Below are positions 17,353 through 24,586 of a stretch of DNA of 64,000 bases, one piece after another. Below the pieces are notes generated by a model. It saw only the letters and a list, made by a program, of their open reading frames with translations, had not been told where the DNA came from and searched no databases. Made by a program: the position numbers and the translations under genes. Positions within the stretch are counted from its first letter, which is position 1. The number at the start of each line of letters is the position of its first letter. Source of the DNA: Asanoa sp. WMMD1127 (GTDB lineage: Bacteria; Actinomycetota; Actinomycetes; Mycobacteriales; Micromonosporaceae); assembly GCF_029626225.1 (NCBI RefSeq), contig NZ_JARUBP010000001.1, positions 2,418,001 through 2,482,000 on the forward strand, written 5' to 3'.

Positions 17353-18642
17353 ATGACGTCGATCATCGACGAGACCGCCGCCTCTCCCGTCGCCGACTCG
17401 CCCGCGCGCGCCCTCGTCTGTCGCGGCTGTGGCACCGAGTTTCCGCTGGCCGCCCAGCACGCCTGCTACGAGTGTTTCGGCCCGCTCGAGGTTGCCTACG
17501 ACCCGGCCGCGCTGGCCCGGGTGACCCGCGGCCAGATCGTCGCCGGTCCGCAGAACATCTGGCGCTACGCGCCGCTCCTCCCGGTCGGCCAGGACCCGGC
17601 CAGCCGCGTCACCCTCGACCCCGGCCTGACGCCGCTGGTCTCCGCTCCCGCACTGGCCGCCGCGCTCGGCATCACGGCGCCGCTGTGGGTCAAGGACGAC
17701 AGCGCCAACCCGACCCACTCGTTCAAGGACCGGGTCGTGTCGGTGGCGCTGACCGCCGCCCGCGGGCTCGGCTTCACCCGCTTCGCCTGCGCCTCCACCG
17801 GCAACCTGGCCAACTCGGTGGCCGCGCACGCCGCGCGGGCCGGCGCCCCGTCGATCGTCTTCATCCCGGGCGACCTCGAGCAGGGCAAAATCATCACGAC
17901 CGCGGTGTACGGCGGGGACCTGGTCGCCATCGAAGGCTCGTACGACGACGTCAACCGGCTCTGCAGCGAGCTCGTGGAGACCGACGAGTTCGAGGACACC
18001 GCGTTCGTCAACGTCAACGTGCGGCCGTTCTACGCGGAGGGCTCCAAGACCCTGGGCTACGAGGTCGCCGAGCAGCTCGGCTGGCGGATCCCGGCGCAGG
18101 TGGTCATCCCGATGGCCAGCGGCGAGCTGCTCACCAAGATTGACAAGGCGTTCAGCGAGCTGGTCGAGATCGGGCTCGTCGACGCTCCGGCCGGCGGCTG
18201 GCGGGTGTTCGGTGCGCAGTCGGCGGGCTGCAACCCGATCGCGACCGCGCTGCACCAGGGCACCGACGAAATCGTCCCCGTGCGGCCGACCGGCATCGCC
18301 AAGTCCCTCAACATCGGCGACCCGGCCGCGGGGCTCTACGCGCTCGAGGCGGTGCGCCGCACCAACGGCTGGATGGACTACGCCTCGGACGACGAGATCC
18401 GCGACGCGATCCGGCTGCTGGCTCGCACGACGGGTGTGTTCGCCGAGACGGCCGGTGGGGTGACCACCGCGGTGCTGGCGAAGCTCGTCGCCTCCGGCAA
18501 GCTCGACCCGACACTGGAGACGGTCGTCTTCAACACCGGCGAGGGGCTCAAGACCATCGATGCCGTGGCGGGCCAGGTCGGGCCGACCTACCGCGTCAAG
18601 CCGTCGCTTCGGGCAGCTCGCGAAGCCGGTTTGCTGGGCTGA
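17353..18642 (+). CDS. thrC: Threonine synthase
   Basis: 429 residues, PLP-dependent fold type II. An N-terminal zinc-ribbon-like CRGCG ... CYECF segment (about 19-42) precedes the catalytic domain. The PLP lysine lies in NPTHSFKDR (about 119-127), CASTGNLANS forms the substrate/phosphate loop, and GGVTTAVLAKL is near the end. It converts O-phosphohomoserine to threonine. ATG at 17353 lies 8 nt after GAGAGGA; a longer frame would run back into the riboswitch. Unlike typical thrC it is not beside hom or thrB, and it is controlled by a SAM riboswitch, which places it in methionine-linked regulation. Confidence 0.92.
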   Translation: MTSIIDETAASPVADSPARALVCRGCGTEFPLAAQHACYECFGPLEVAYDPAALARVTRGQIVAGPQNIWRYAPLLPVGQDPASRVTLDPGLTPLVSAPALAAALGITAPLWVKDDSANPTHSFKDRVVSVALTAARGLGFTRFACASTGNLANSVAAHAARAGAPSIVFIPGDLEQGKIITTAVYGGDLVAIEGSYDDVNRLCSELVETDEFEDTAFVNVNVRPFYAEGSKTLGYEVAEQLGWRIPAQVVIPMASGELLTKIDKAFSELVEIGLVDAPAGGWRVFGAQSAGCNPIATALHQGTDEIVPVRPTGIAKSLNIGDPAAGLYALEAVRRTNGWMDYASDDEIRDAIRLLARTTGVFAETAGGVTTAVLAKLVASGKLDPTLETVVFNTGEGLKTIDAVAGQVGPTYRVKPSLRAAREAGLLG

Positions 18643-18784
18643 CGAAGGCCCGTTATCCAGGATGGACTCATCCGTTCGGGTGAGGCAACATGTTCGCACC
18701 GTAGTGGTGATTTTGCCGTCCGTCGAGAAAACATGTCGGTAGGGACTTGACGACCATGATGGGTACCCCGCAGGATGCTCCGTG

Positions 18785-18904
18785 CGGGAGGGCGAGCCGC
18801 CGTAGACTTTTGAAGTTCTAGCGACCCAGCGCCGGAGGCGTTGTGCGACCGCCCTTCCGACCAACGTTCGATTGAGGCCCGCCGCGCACGCCCGCGGCGG
18901 GCCT
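18785..18904 (+). ncRNA. Candidate small RNA between thrC and a GNAT gene
   Basis: Within the 306-bp gap 18643-18948 a TTGACG (about 18747) and a CAGGAT-like -10 about 18 bp later could start a transcript near 18785, which would end at the perfect 12-bp hairpin 18875-18904. No open frame fits and I do not recognise an RNA family. It could instead be the 5' leader of the GNAT gene. The rest of the gap shows only a repeated ACATGT motif (about 18690 and 18731). Confidence 0.3.
18875..18904 (+). terminator. Strong hairpin, terminator-like
   Basis: Perfect 12-bp stem (AGGCCCGCCGCG / CGCGGCGGGCCT), loop of 6, followed by TAATTG. It lies 44 bp before the GNAT start, so it ends either an upstream small transcript or read-through from thrC. 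Confidence 0.65.
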
Positions 18905-18948
18905 TAATTGACTCGCGTGGCCGCTTCGGGTTCGGCACGCTGGCCGGC

Positions 18949-19968
18949 ATGAGCATCCGGGTCACTCCACTCGCGGCCGGCGACGAGGCCGGCGCCCGCC
19001 ACGCGTTCGACATCCGATCGCGCAGCATCGCCGCCGACGTGCCCGACTTTCCGCCAGTCTGCCCGCGGAACTTCTACGGGTCGCTGTCCGACCCGTGGCC
19101 CGGTGTGCACAAGGCCAATGCGATCGCGTGGCTCGACGACGAGCCGGCCGGTTTCGTCGAGATGCGACTGCCCTTCCTGGAGAACACCGGCACCGCCGAC
19201 CTGACCCTCGACGTGCTCCCGGACTCGCGTCGGCGGGGCGTCGGTCGGGCATTGCTGGCCTGGGCCGAACAGACCGCGCGGACCGACGGGCGCAAGCATC
19301 TGATCGGTGAGTCCGTGTTCGCGCTGCCTGGCGGCGACGAGCGGCCCACCGCCGGTCAAGCGTTCGCCCGCGCGCGAGGAGCGGATCTCGCCCTGACCGA
19401 CGTACGTCGGCGGCTCGTCGTCGAGACCCTCGACCATGCCGCGCTCGATGCGCTGTTCGCTGCGGCGCTGCCGGCGGCGGCCGGCTACAGCCTGGTCAAC
19501 TGGCGCGACCACGTGCCCGACGAGTTCCTCGCCGACACTGCCTACCTCGAGGGCCGGCTGATGTCTGACGCGCCCACCGGCGACCTGGCGGTCGAGGGGC
19601 TGAAGATGTCCAGCGAACGGCTCCGCGAGGAGGAGGCCGCACGGGCCCGGCGCGGGCGGCGGGTCTACACGACGGCGGCGCGCCATGACGCCAGCGGCCG
19701 GCTGGTCGCGATCACGTCGGTCGACTTCAACGCCACGGTCGACTGGCACGTCTTCCAACAGATCACCCTCGTCGATCCGGCGCATCGGGGGCACCGCCTG
19801 GGCGTGCTGGTCAAGCTGGCCAACCTGCGCGCGGTGCTGGCGGCCGAGCCGGCACTGCGGGTGATCGACACCTGGAACGCCGCGGTCAACTCGCACATGA
19901 TCGCCATTAACGAGGCGATGGGTTTCCGGCCGGTCGACGAATGGCACAGCTGGCAACTCACCCTGTGA
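18949..19968 (+). CDS. GNAT-family N-acetyltransferase (two GNAT domains)
   Basis: 339 residues. ATG at 18949 starts directly at the first domain (MSIRVTPLAAGDEAGARHAF). N-terminal GNAT: LTLDVLPDSRRRGVGRALLAWAE (about 85-107) is the acetyl-CoA-binding motif A. C-terminal GNAT: ITLVDPAHRGHRLGVLVKLANLR (about 268-290), then NAAVNSHMIAINEAMGFRPV. Tandem GNAT proteins of this layout occur widely in actinomycetes. Substrate unknown; a resistance or metabolite-acetylation role is only a guess. It ends 29 bp before the PaaN-like gene. Confidence 0.85.
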   Translation: MSIRVTPLAAGDEAGARHAFDIRSRSIAADVPDFPPVCPRNFYGSLSDPWPGVHKANAIAWLDDEPAGFVEMRLPFLENTGTADLTLDVLPDSRRRGVGRALLAWAEQTARTDGRKHLIGESVFALPGGDERPTAGQAFARARGADLALTDVRRRLVVETLDHAALDALFAAALPAAAGYSLVNWRDHVPDEFLADTAYLEGRLMSDAPTGDLAVEGLKMSSERLREEEAARARRGRRVYTTAARHDASGRLVAITSVDFNATVDWHVFQQITLVDPAHRGHRLGVLVKLANLRAVLAAEPALRVIDTWNAAVNSHMIAINEAMGFRPVDEWHSWQLTL

Positions 19969-19997
19969 CGCCTCCGCACCGCCGGTGAAGAGGCATG

Positions 19998-21683
19998 ATG
20001 GCTGGCATGACGGAGACCCCGCACCCCTGGTTCGCCCAGCACTCCTCGACGCTCGACCGCGCCACCACCGCGATCACCGAGCGTGGCTACTGGTCGGCCT
20101 ACCCCGAGTCGCCGAGCCCGCGCGTCTACGGCGAAACCGCGGCGGCCGAGGGTGAGGCCGCGTTCCGTGGCTATCTCGACGCCAAGTTCCCGCTCGACCA
20201 GCCCGGCATCACCGACTGGGTGGCCACCGAGCGCAGCCCGTTCGGGGTGCCGCTGGCGGTGTCCTACCCGCACGTCGCGCCGGAGACGCTGATCTCGGCC
20301 GCGACGGCCGCGCTGCCCGCCTGGCGCGACGCCGGCCCGCAGACCCGCGCCGGCGTCTGCCTGGAGATCCTGGCGCGGCTGCACGCGCACATCTTCGAGC
20401 TGGCCAACGCGGTGCAGTTCACCAGCGGCCAGGCGTTCGTGATGGCATTCCAGGCGGGCGGGGCGCACGCGCTCGACCGGGCGCTCGAGGCGCTCGCCTA
20501 CGCCTATGCGGAGATGACCCGCCACCCGGCCGCGGCGGGCTGGGAGAAGCCGGCGGGCAAGGGCGACCCGCTGCGGATGACCAAGACGTTCCACGTCGTC
20601 CCCCGCGGCGTGGCGCTGGTGATCGGCTGCAACACGTTCCCGACCTGGAACTCGTACCCGGGACTGTTCGCCAGCCTCGTCACCGGCAACCCGGTCGTCG
20701 TCAAGCCGCACCCGGGCGCCGTGCTGCCGCTCGCGATCACCGTGCGCTACGCGCGGGCCGCGCTCGAAGAGGCCGGCTTCGACCCCAACCTGGTGCAGCT
20801 GGCCGCCGAGGCGCCCGGCGAGGGCCTGGCCAGGACCCTGGCCCTGGACCCGGCGGTACGCATCATCGACTTCACCGGCTCGACCGAGTTCGGTGACTGG
20901 CTGGAGGCCAACGCCCGCCAGGCGGCCGTCTACACAGAGAAGGCCGGCGTCAACACGATCGTCGTCGACTCGACCGACGACTTCGCCGGCATGTGCCGCA
21001 ACATCGGCTTCTCGCTGACCCTCTACAGCGGCCAGATGTGCACGACGCCGCAGAACATCCTCGTGCCGGCGGATGGCATCTCGACAGATCAAGGCCACAA
21101 GACCTTCGACGAGGTGGCCGCCGCGCTCGCCGCGTCGGTGGCCAAGCTGACCGGCGACCCGGCGCGGGCGGTCGAGCTGACCGGGGCCATCGTCAACGAG
21201 GGCGTGCTCTCGCGGCTGTCGGAGGTCACCGCGGTCGGCGAGGCGGTCCTGCCGTCGTCGCCGGTCACCCACCCGTCCTTCGCGGAGGCGGTGGTCCGCA
21301 CGCCCACGATGGTCAAGCTGACGGCTGCGGACGCCTCCACCTATGGGCGCGAGTGGTTCGGCCCGATCTCGTTCGTCATCGCCACCGACTCGACGGCCGC
21401 GAGCATCGACATCTTCCGGTCGACGGTCCTGGCCAAGGGCGCGCTGACGGCGTCGGTCTATTCGACGGACGAGTCGGTCCTGGCCGCGGTGGAGACCGCC
21501 TCCCTGGACGCGGGCGTCCACCTCAGCTGCAACCTGACGGGCGGCGTCTTCGTCAACCAGTCGGCGGCGTTCTCGGACTTCCACGCCACCGGCGCCAACC
21601 CGGCGGCGAACGCCGCCCTGACAGACGGCGCCTACGTGAGCAACCGCTTCCGCGTGGTCCAGTCCCGCCGCCACACGGCCTGA
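19998..21683 (+). CDS. PaaN-like aldehyde dehydrogenase
   Basis: 561 residues of the aldehyde dehydrogenase superfamily, in the family annotated as phenylacetic acid degradation protein PaaN. NAD(P)-binding motifs are present: CNTFPTWNSYPG, KPHPGAVLP and FTGSTEFGDW. The catalytic Cys is probably in SGQMCTTPQN. Start region is ambiguous: ATG codons at 19995, 19998 and 20007; GAAGAGG ends at 19993 and suits 19998 best. No other paa gene is nearby, so its pathway is unclear. Its last 16 bases, including the stop, recur at 21828-21843 after a long hairpin. Confidence 0.85.
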   Translation: MAGMTETPHPWFAQHSSTLDRATTAITERGYWSAYPESPSPRVYGETAAAEGEAAFRGYLDAKFPLDQPGITDWVATERSPFGVPLAVSYPHVAPETLISAATAALPAWRDAGPQTRAGVCLEILARLHAHIFELANAVQFTSGQAFVMAFQAGGAHALDRALEALAYAYAEMTRHPAAAGWEKPAGKGDPLRMTKTFHVVPRGVALVIGCNTFPTWNSYPGLFASLVTGNPVVVKPHPGAVLPLAITVRYARAALEEAGFDPNLVQLAAEAPGEGLARTLALDPAVRIIDFTGSTEFGDWLEANARQAAVYTEKAGVNTIVVDSTDDFAGMCRNIGFSLTLYSGQMCTTPQNILVPADGISTDQGHKTFDEVAAALAASVAKLTGDPARAVELTGAIVNEGVLSRLSEVTAVGEAVLPSSPVTHPSFAEAVVRTPTMVKLTAADASTYGREWFGPISFVIATDSTAASIDIFRSTVLAKGALTASVYSTDESVLAAVETASLDAGVHLSCNLTGGVFVNQSAAFSDFHATGANPAANAALTDGAYVSNRFRVVQSRRHTA

Positions 21684-21700
21684 TTGCCTGCCGCTTACTG

Positions 21701-21730
21701 GCCCGCCCCCGATCTTCCTCGGGGGCGGGC
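21701..21730 (+). terminator. Hairpin terminator after the PaaN-like gene
   Basis: 12-bp perfect stem (GCCCGCCCCCGA / TCGGGGGCGGGC), 6-nt loop, 18 bp after the stop, followed by ggctcttggt. Confidence 0.75.
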
Positions 21731-21755
21731 GGCTCTTGGTGGTCCGCGAGCCGTG

Positions 21756-21825
21756 GCTTTGCTCTGCAGCCAAATACGCAACGCTTCTGACGGGGGGTGT
21801 TGCGTATATGGCTGCAGAGCAAAGC
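21756..21825. repeat. 27-bp inverted repeat (long hairpin) flanked by a copied gene end
   Basis: Arms at 21756-21782 and 21799-21825 are 27 nt each and complementary with a single A/A-type mismatch, with a 16-nt loop. The arms are AT-richer than their surroundings. The 16-mer ccgccacacggcctga stands at 21668-21683 (end of the PaaN-like gene) and again at 21828-21843, right after the hairpin. Too long and without a T-tract for an ordinary terminator. It could be a small non-autonomous repeat element. Confidence 0.8.
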
Positions 21826-21889
21826 GTCCGCCACACGGCCTGACGGCGCTGTTCCAGCCGCCCCGGTTGGCCCGTGGTGGGCGGCGGGA

Positions 21890-22370
21890 TCGCTCCCTAC
21901 GCGCCCGGCTGGGCCGGGCTTGGGTGGGGGGCCGGTTCCGGTCTTTGCCCAGGTGGCTGGGGTTGGCGTGGGGTGGGTGGCCGGGTTCGGTCCTTGCGCA
22001 CTGGCGGGGCTGGCCTGGGGTGGTTGGCTGGGTTTGGTCTTTGCCCAAGTGGCTGGGGCTGGCCTGGGGTGGGTGGCGGATTTCGGTCCTGCTCACGTGG
22101 CGGGGCTGGCGTGGGGTGGGTGGCTGGGTTCGCATCCTGCGCACGTGGCGGGGCCGGCCTGGATGGTTGGCTGGGTTCGGTCTTTGCCCAGGTCGCCGGG
22201 GCTGGCGTGGGGTGGGTGGCTGGGTTCGCTCCTAGCGCACGTGGCGGGGCTGGCCTGGCGTGACCGGCTGGGTTCGGTCCTTGCGCACGTGGGCTGGCCT
22301 GGGGTTGGGCGGCTGGTTTCGATCCTTGCCCACGTGGCACGTCGCCCTGGGGTGGGCGGCTGGTTTCGGC
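21890..22370. repeat. Degenerate 48-bp tandem repeat array
   Basis: About ten diverged copies of a roughly 48-bp unit (core ggctggcctggggtgggtgg followed by ctgggttcggtccttgcgca). Unit spacing measured at successive copies is 49, 47, 48, 48, 48 and 44 bp. G-rich on the plus strand. Open frames cross it only because stops are rare in this composition. It lies between the convergent PaaN-like and GNAT genes. Confidence 0.8.
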
Positions 22371-22954
22371 ACTGGCCATGCGGCCAGCCGCGGCGTCGGT
22401 AATTCCGTTCCGCACCGCTTGATCAAGTGCAGCTGATCCAGCCAGCAGCACGGTGCCGCCATGATCGTGCGCATCCCGTCTGGACTGCGTGCGGCGTGTC
22501 GCCCAGACCACGTTCACCTGATCAAGGCGATGGCCGCCCGTGGGCCTGACCCAGCACACATGATCAAGCTAGGCGGGCGGGGACGGTTGGCTGGTGCCGT
22601 TCGCCCGGCGCGTTCGAGCCGCCAGCCTCGGGCGGCTGCTGGCGCCGCCTGACCGCCCGCGTCGTGAGCGTGTGAGCCGCTGGTCATTGGTACCGACCAT
22701 TTGCCCTTCCCACGCCACCGGGCCCACGCATCCATCGGCTTGCCTCTGCTGCGAAACAACGCGGGCCGCCCGGGTGGTGATGCGTATCCGGAAGCAGAGC
22801 AGAGCTGCGGGTGGCAGGCCGGTCGGCAAGTGATCCAGCTGAAATCGCAGTATCCGGCGGCGCGGACAGACGCCGACCGCGCCTCGGCTGCGGGTCCGAT
22901 CACTGTGGCCGGGCCGGTACCACAGCCGTCGCGGCTGCGGCCGGATCTGGGCTG
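22371..22954. other. Non-coding stretch downstream of the 48-bp array
   Basis: No supported gene, and composition is less GC-biased than coding DNA here. Several TGATCA-type motifs recur (ttgatcaagtgcagctgatcc near 22420, ctgatcaagg near 22518, atgatcaagc near 22560). I see no terminator or RNA fold that I can name. Confidence 0.5.
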
Positions 22955-23494
22955 CTATGCGCGGCGGCGCATCTGGAGTTCGGTCATCGCCGCGGTCGTC
23001 GGGTGGGGGAGGCGGACGCCGGTGTCGACGAAGCCGACACGTTCGTAGGCGCGGACCGCGCGGTCGTTGCCGACGACCACCTCGAGCATCAGGTCGGGCC
23101 GCCCGGCCGCGCGCGACCACGCGGCCACCGCCTCGGTCAGGGCGGCGATCAGCCCGCGCCCGCGCCAGGCCGGCGTGACGTAGACGGCGAAGATCACGGT
23201 CACCCCCGGTTCCTCGGCGATCGCGGTGCCGCCGGCGTGCGCCACCGCCCGCCCGTCGGCCACGGCGATGAACTGCGCCACCCGGTCGCCGGCGGAGGTC
23301 TCCGCGATGCGGGCCGCGTACTCGCGGTGCGAGCGCGCCGCGGCCTGCGCGAGGGTCTCCAGGAAGGCCAGCGGCGAGTCGGCGAGCATCTCCAGCCGGA
23401 TGGCACGGGTGCGGGCGGCGTCCGAGGGCCGGACGCGCCGGACCTCGACCGGCGGCATCTGCGCGGGCGGCACGGCGGGGGCGGTCCGGGTCAT
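22955..23494 (-). CDS. GNAT-family N-acetyltransferase
   Basis: 179 residues, single GNAT domain. VRPSDAARTRAIRLEMLADSPLAF opens the fold. Motif A is IFAVYVTPAWRGRGLIAALTEAV (about 105-127), and LEVVVGNDRAVRAYERVGFVDTG closes it. ATG at 23494 overlaps the stop of the upstream repeat frame as ATGA; the Shine-Dalgarno is weak. Likely in one transcript with the genes at 24216-24566 and 24587-25501. Substrate unknown. Confidence 0.85.
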   Translation of the reverse strand: MTRTAPAVPPAQMPPVEVRRVRPSDAARTRAIRLEMLADSPLAFLETLAQAAARSHREYAARIAETSAGDRVAQFIAVADGRAVAHAGGTAIAEEPGVTVIFAVYVTPAWRGRGLIAALTEAVAAWSRAAGRPDLMLEVVVGNDRAVRAYERVGFVDTGVRLPHPTTAAMTELQMRRRA

Positions 23495-24219
23495 GCGGGA
23501 ATGCCTACCTGGCCACACACCCGCGGCGCAACGCGGGCCCTTGGACCAACGCGACGTCGACCCGACCCGCCCACTCGGCCCGGCCTTCCCCCTGCCGCGC
23601 CGCGCCGGCGTGGCGGGCCGAGCTGTCGTGCAGCGACGCGGGTCACGCCGTGTCCTGGCGCGCTGACGCCGCATGGTCGTCGCGGCGTGACGCAAGTCGA
23701 GGCCAGCGACCAGCTGCCGCGTAGACCCGTGGGCTGGGCCAGCGCCGTGGGGGTCGCTGTCGTGGCGCGGTCGCGACGTAGACCCGTGGGCCGGGCCAGC
23801 GCCGCGGGGGTTGGGGTCGTGGCGCGGTCGCGACGTAGACCCGTGGGCCGGGCCAGCGCCGCGGGGGTTGGGGTCGTGGCGCGGTCGCGACGTAGACCCG
23901 TGGGCTGGGCCAGTGCCGCGGGGGTTGGGGTCGTGGCGCGGTCGCGACGTAGACCCGTGGGCTGGGCCAGTGCCGCGGGGGTTGGGGTCGTGGCGCGGTC
24001 GCGACGTAGACCCGTGGGCTGGGCCAGTGCCGCGGGGGTTGGGGTCGTGGCGCGGTCGCGACGTAGACCCGTGGGCTGGGCCAGTGCCGCGGGGGTTGGG
24101 GTCGTGGCGCGGTCGCGACGTAGACCCGTGGGCCGGGCCAGCGCCGCGGGGGTTGGGGTCGTGGCGGGGTCGCTACGCAGACCCGTGGGCCGGGCCAGCG
24201 CCGCTGGGGTTGGGGTCAT
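23491..24219 (-). CDS. Doubtful repeat-containing frame, 242 aa
   Basis: An open frame that starts ATGA-overlapping the gamma-glutamylcyclotransferase-like stop and ends ATGA-overlapping the GNAT start. It reads as nine 19-residue repeats (TTPTPAALA[R/Q]PTGLRRDRA) plus a basic, Arg/Gly-rich 75-residue tail. For coding: both junctions are ideal for coupled translation. Against: GC at third positions is about 70-75 percent, well below the neighbours, and the other frames through the array are equally open. I regard it as probably not a conventional protein gene. Confidence 0.25.
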   Translation of the reverse strand: MTPTPAALARPTGLRSDPATTPTPAALARPTGLRRDRATTPTPAALAQPTGLRRDRATTPTPAALAQPTGLRRDRATTPTPAALAQPTGLRRDRATTPTPAALAQPTGLRRDRATTPTPAALARPTGLRRDRATTPTPAALARPTGLRRDRATTATPTALAQPTGLRGSWSLASTCVTPRRPCGVSAPGHGVTRVAARQLGPPRRRGAAGGRPGRVGGSGRRRVGPRARVAPRVCGQVGIPA

Positions 24220-24232
24220 GGCGCGGCCGCCA
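23720..24232. repeat. 57-bp tandem repeat array, nine units, derived from a gene 3' end
   Basis: Nine contiguous 57-bp units (starts at 23720, 23777 and so on to 24176), highly similar to each other. A tenth partial copy continues past 24233 inside the coding 3' end of the gamma-glutamylcyclotransferase-like gene. That gene ends TACGTGGCGGCCGCGCCATGA (minus strand); the units read TACGTCGCGACCGCGCCACGA, so the stop TGA has become CGA. The array therefore appears to be a tandem expansion of the gene's own terminus. Confidence 0.9.
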
Positions 24233-24566
24233 CGTAGACCCAGGCTGAGGCACCAGATCGCAGCGGAAGCAGGGCGCGGCGGTAGTCGGCGGCCTCGTAG
24301 CCGTCGGCCGCGGTCAGTTCCGCGTCCGTGATCTCGAAGACCACCCCGGGCACCGAGTCGGTCGGGTTGTCGCTGGGGGCTGCCACCGGGTGCCAGGCGG
24401 CGCCGCTCACCGCGACCACCGCCGCCGACGTGATCTTCAGCTGGTCCAGGCGGTGGCCCGGCAGCGCGTCCGGCCTACCCGACAGCAAGCGGCCGAAGTT
24501 GGCCTGTTGGACCGCGGGGTCGCGCAGGGTGCCGTAGGAGAAGAGCAGGGGCATGGGTTCGATCAT
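24216..24566 (-). CDS. Gamma-glutamylcyclotransferase-like protein
   Basis: 116 residues (ATG at 24566; an alternative ATG at 24554 gives MPLLFSYGTLRD). The N-terminal FSYGTLRDPAVQ loop is the substrate-binding YGTL motif of the GGCT/AIG2 fold. LPGHRLDQLKITSA and VPGVVFEITDAELTAADGYEAADYRRALLPL match the conserved core, including a Glu-containing VFEI segment. Family members act on gamma-glutamyl amines or peptides; the reaction here is not certain. Its last codons seeded the 57-bp array downstream. Confidence 0.82.
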   Translation of the reverse strand: MIEPMPLLFSYGTLRDPAVQQANFGRLLSGRPDALPGHRLDQLKITSAAVVAVSGAAWHPVAAPSDNPTDSVPGVVFEITDAELTAADGYEAADYRRALLPLRSGASAWVYVAAAP

Positions 24567-24586
24567 GCCCGCCCACGGCGGCCGGG

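Noticed and set aside
21756..21825. Ordinary Rho-independent terminator
   Set aside because: 27-bp stem, no U-tract, and a proper terminator already lies at 21701-21730.
21797..22402. Gly/Trp-rich plus-strand frame across the 48-bp array
   Set aside because: Unit spacing drifts (44-49 bp), no start signal, low-complexity product.
22371..22954. Degenerate transposase or integrase remnant in the gap
   Set aside because: No frame shows a recognisable catalytic motif, and no inverted ends or target duplications were found.
23720..24232. CRISPR array
   Set aside because: Units are contiguous with no variable spacers, and no cas gene is present.
22811..24331. 506-codon plus-strand frame through the GNAT gene and the 57-bp array
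   Set aside because: Opposite a real GNAT gene; repeats are open in every frame because 57 is a multiple of three.
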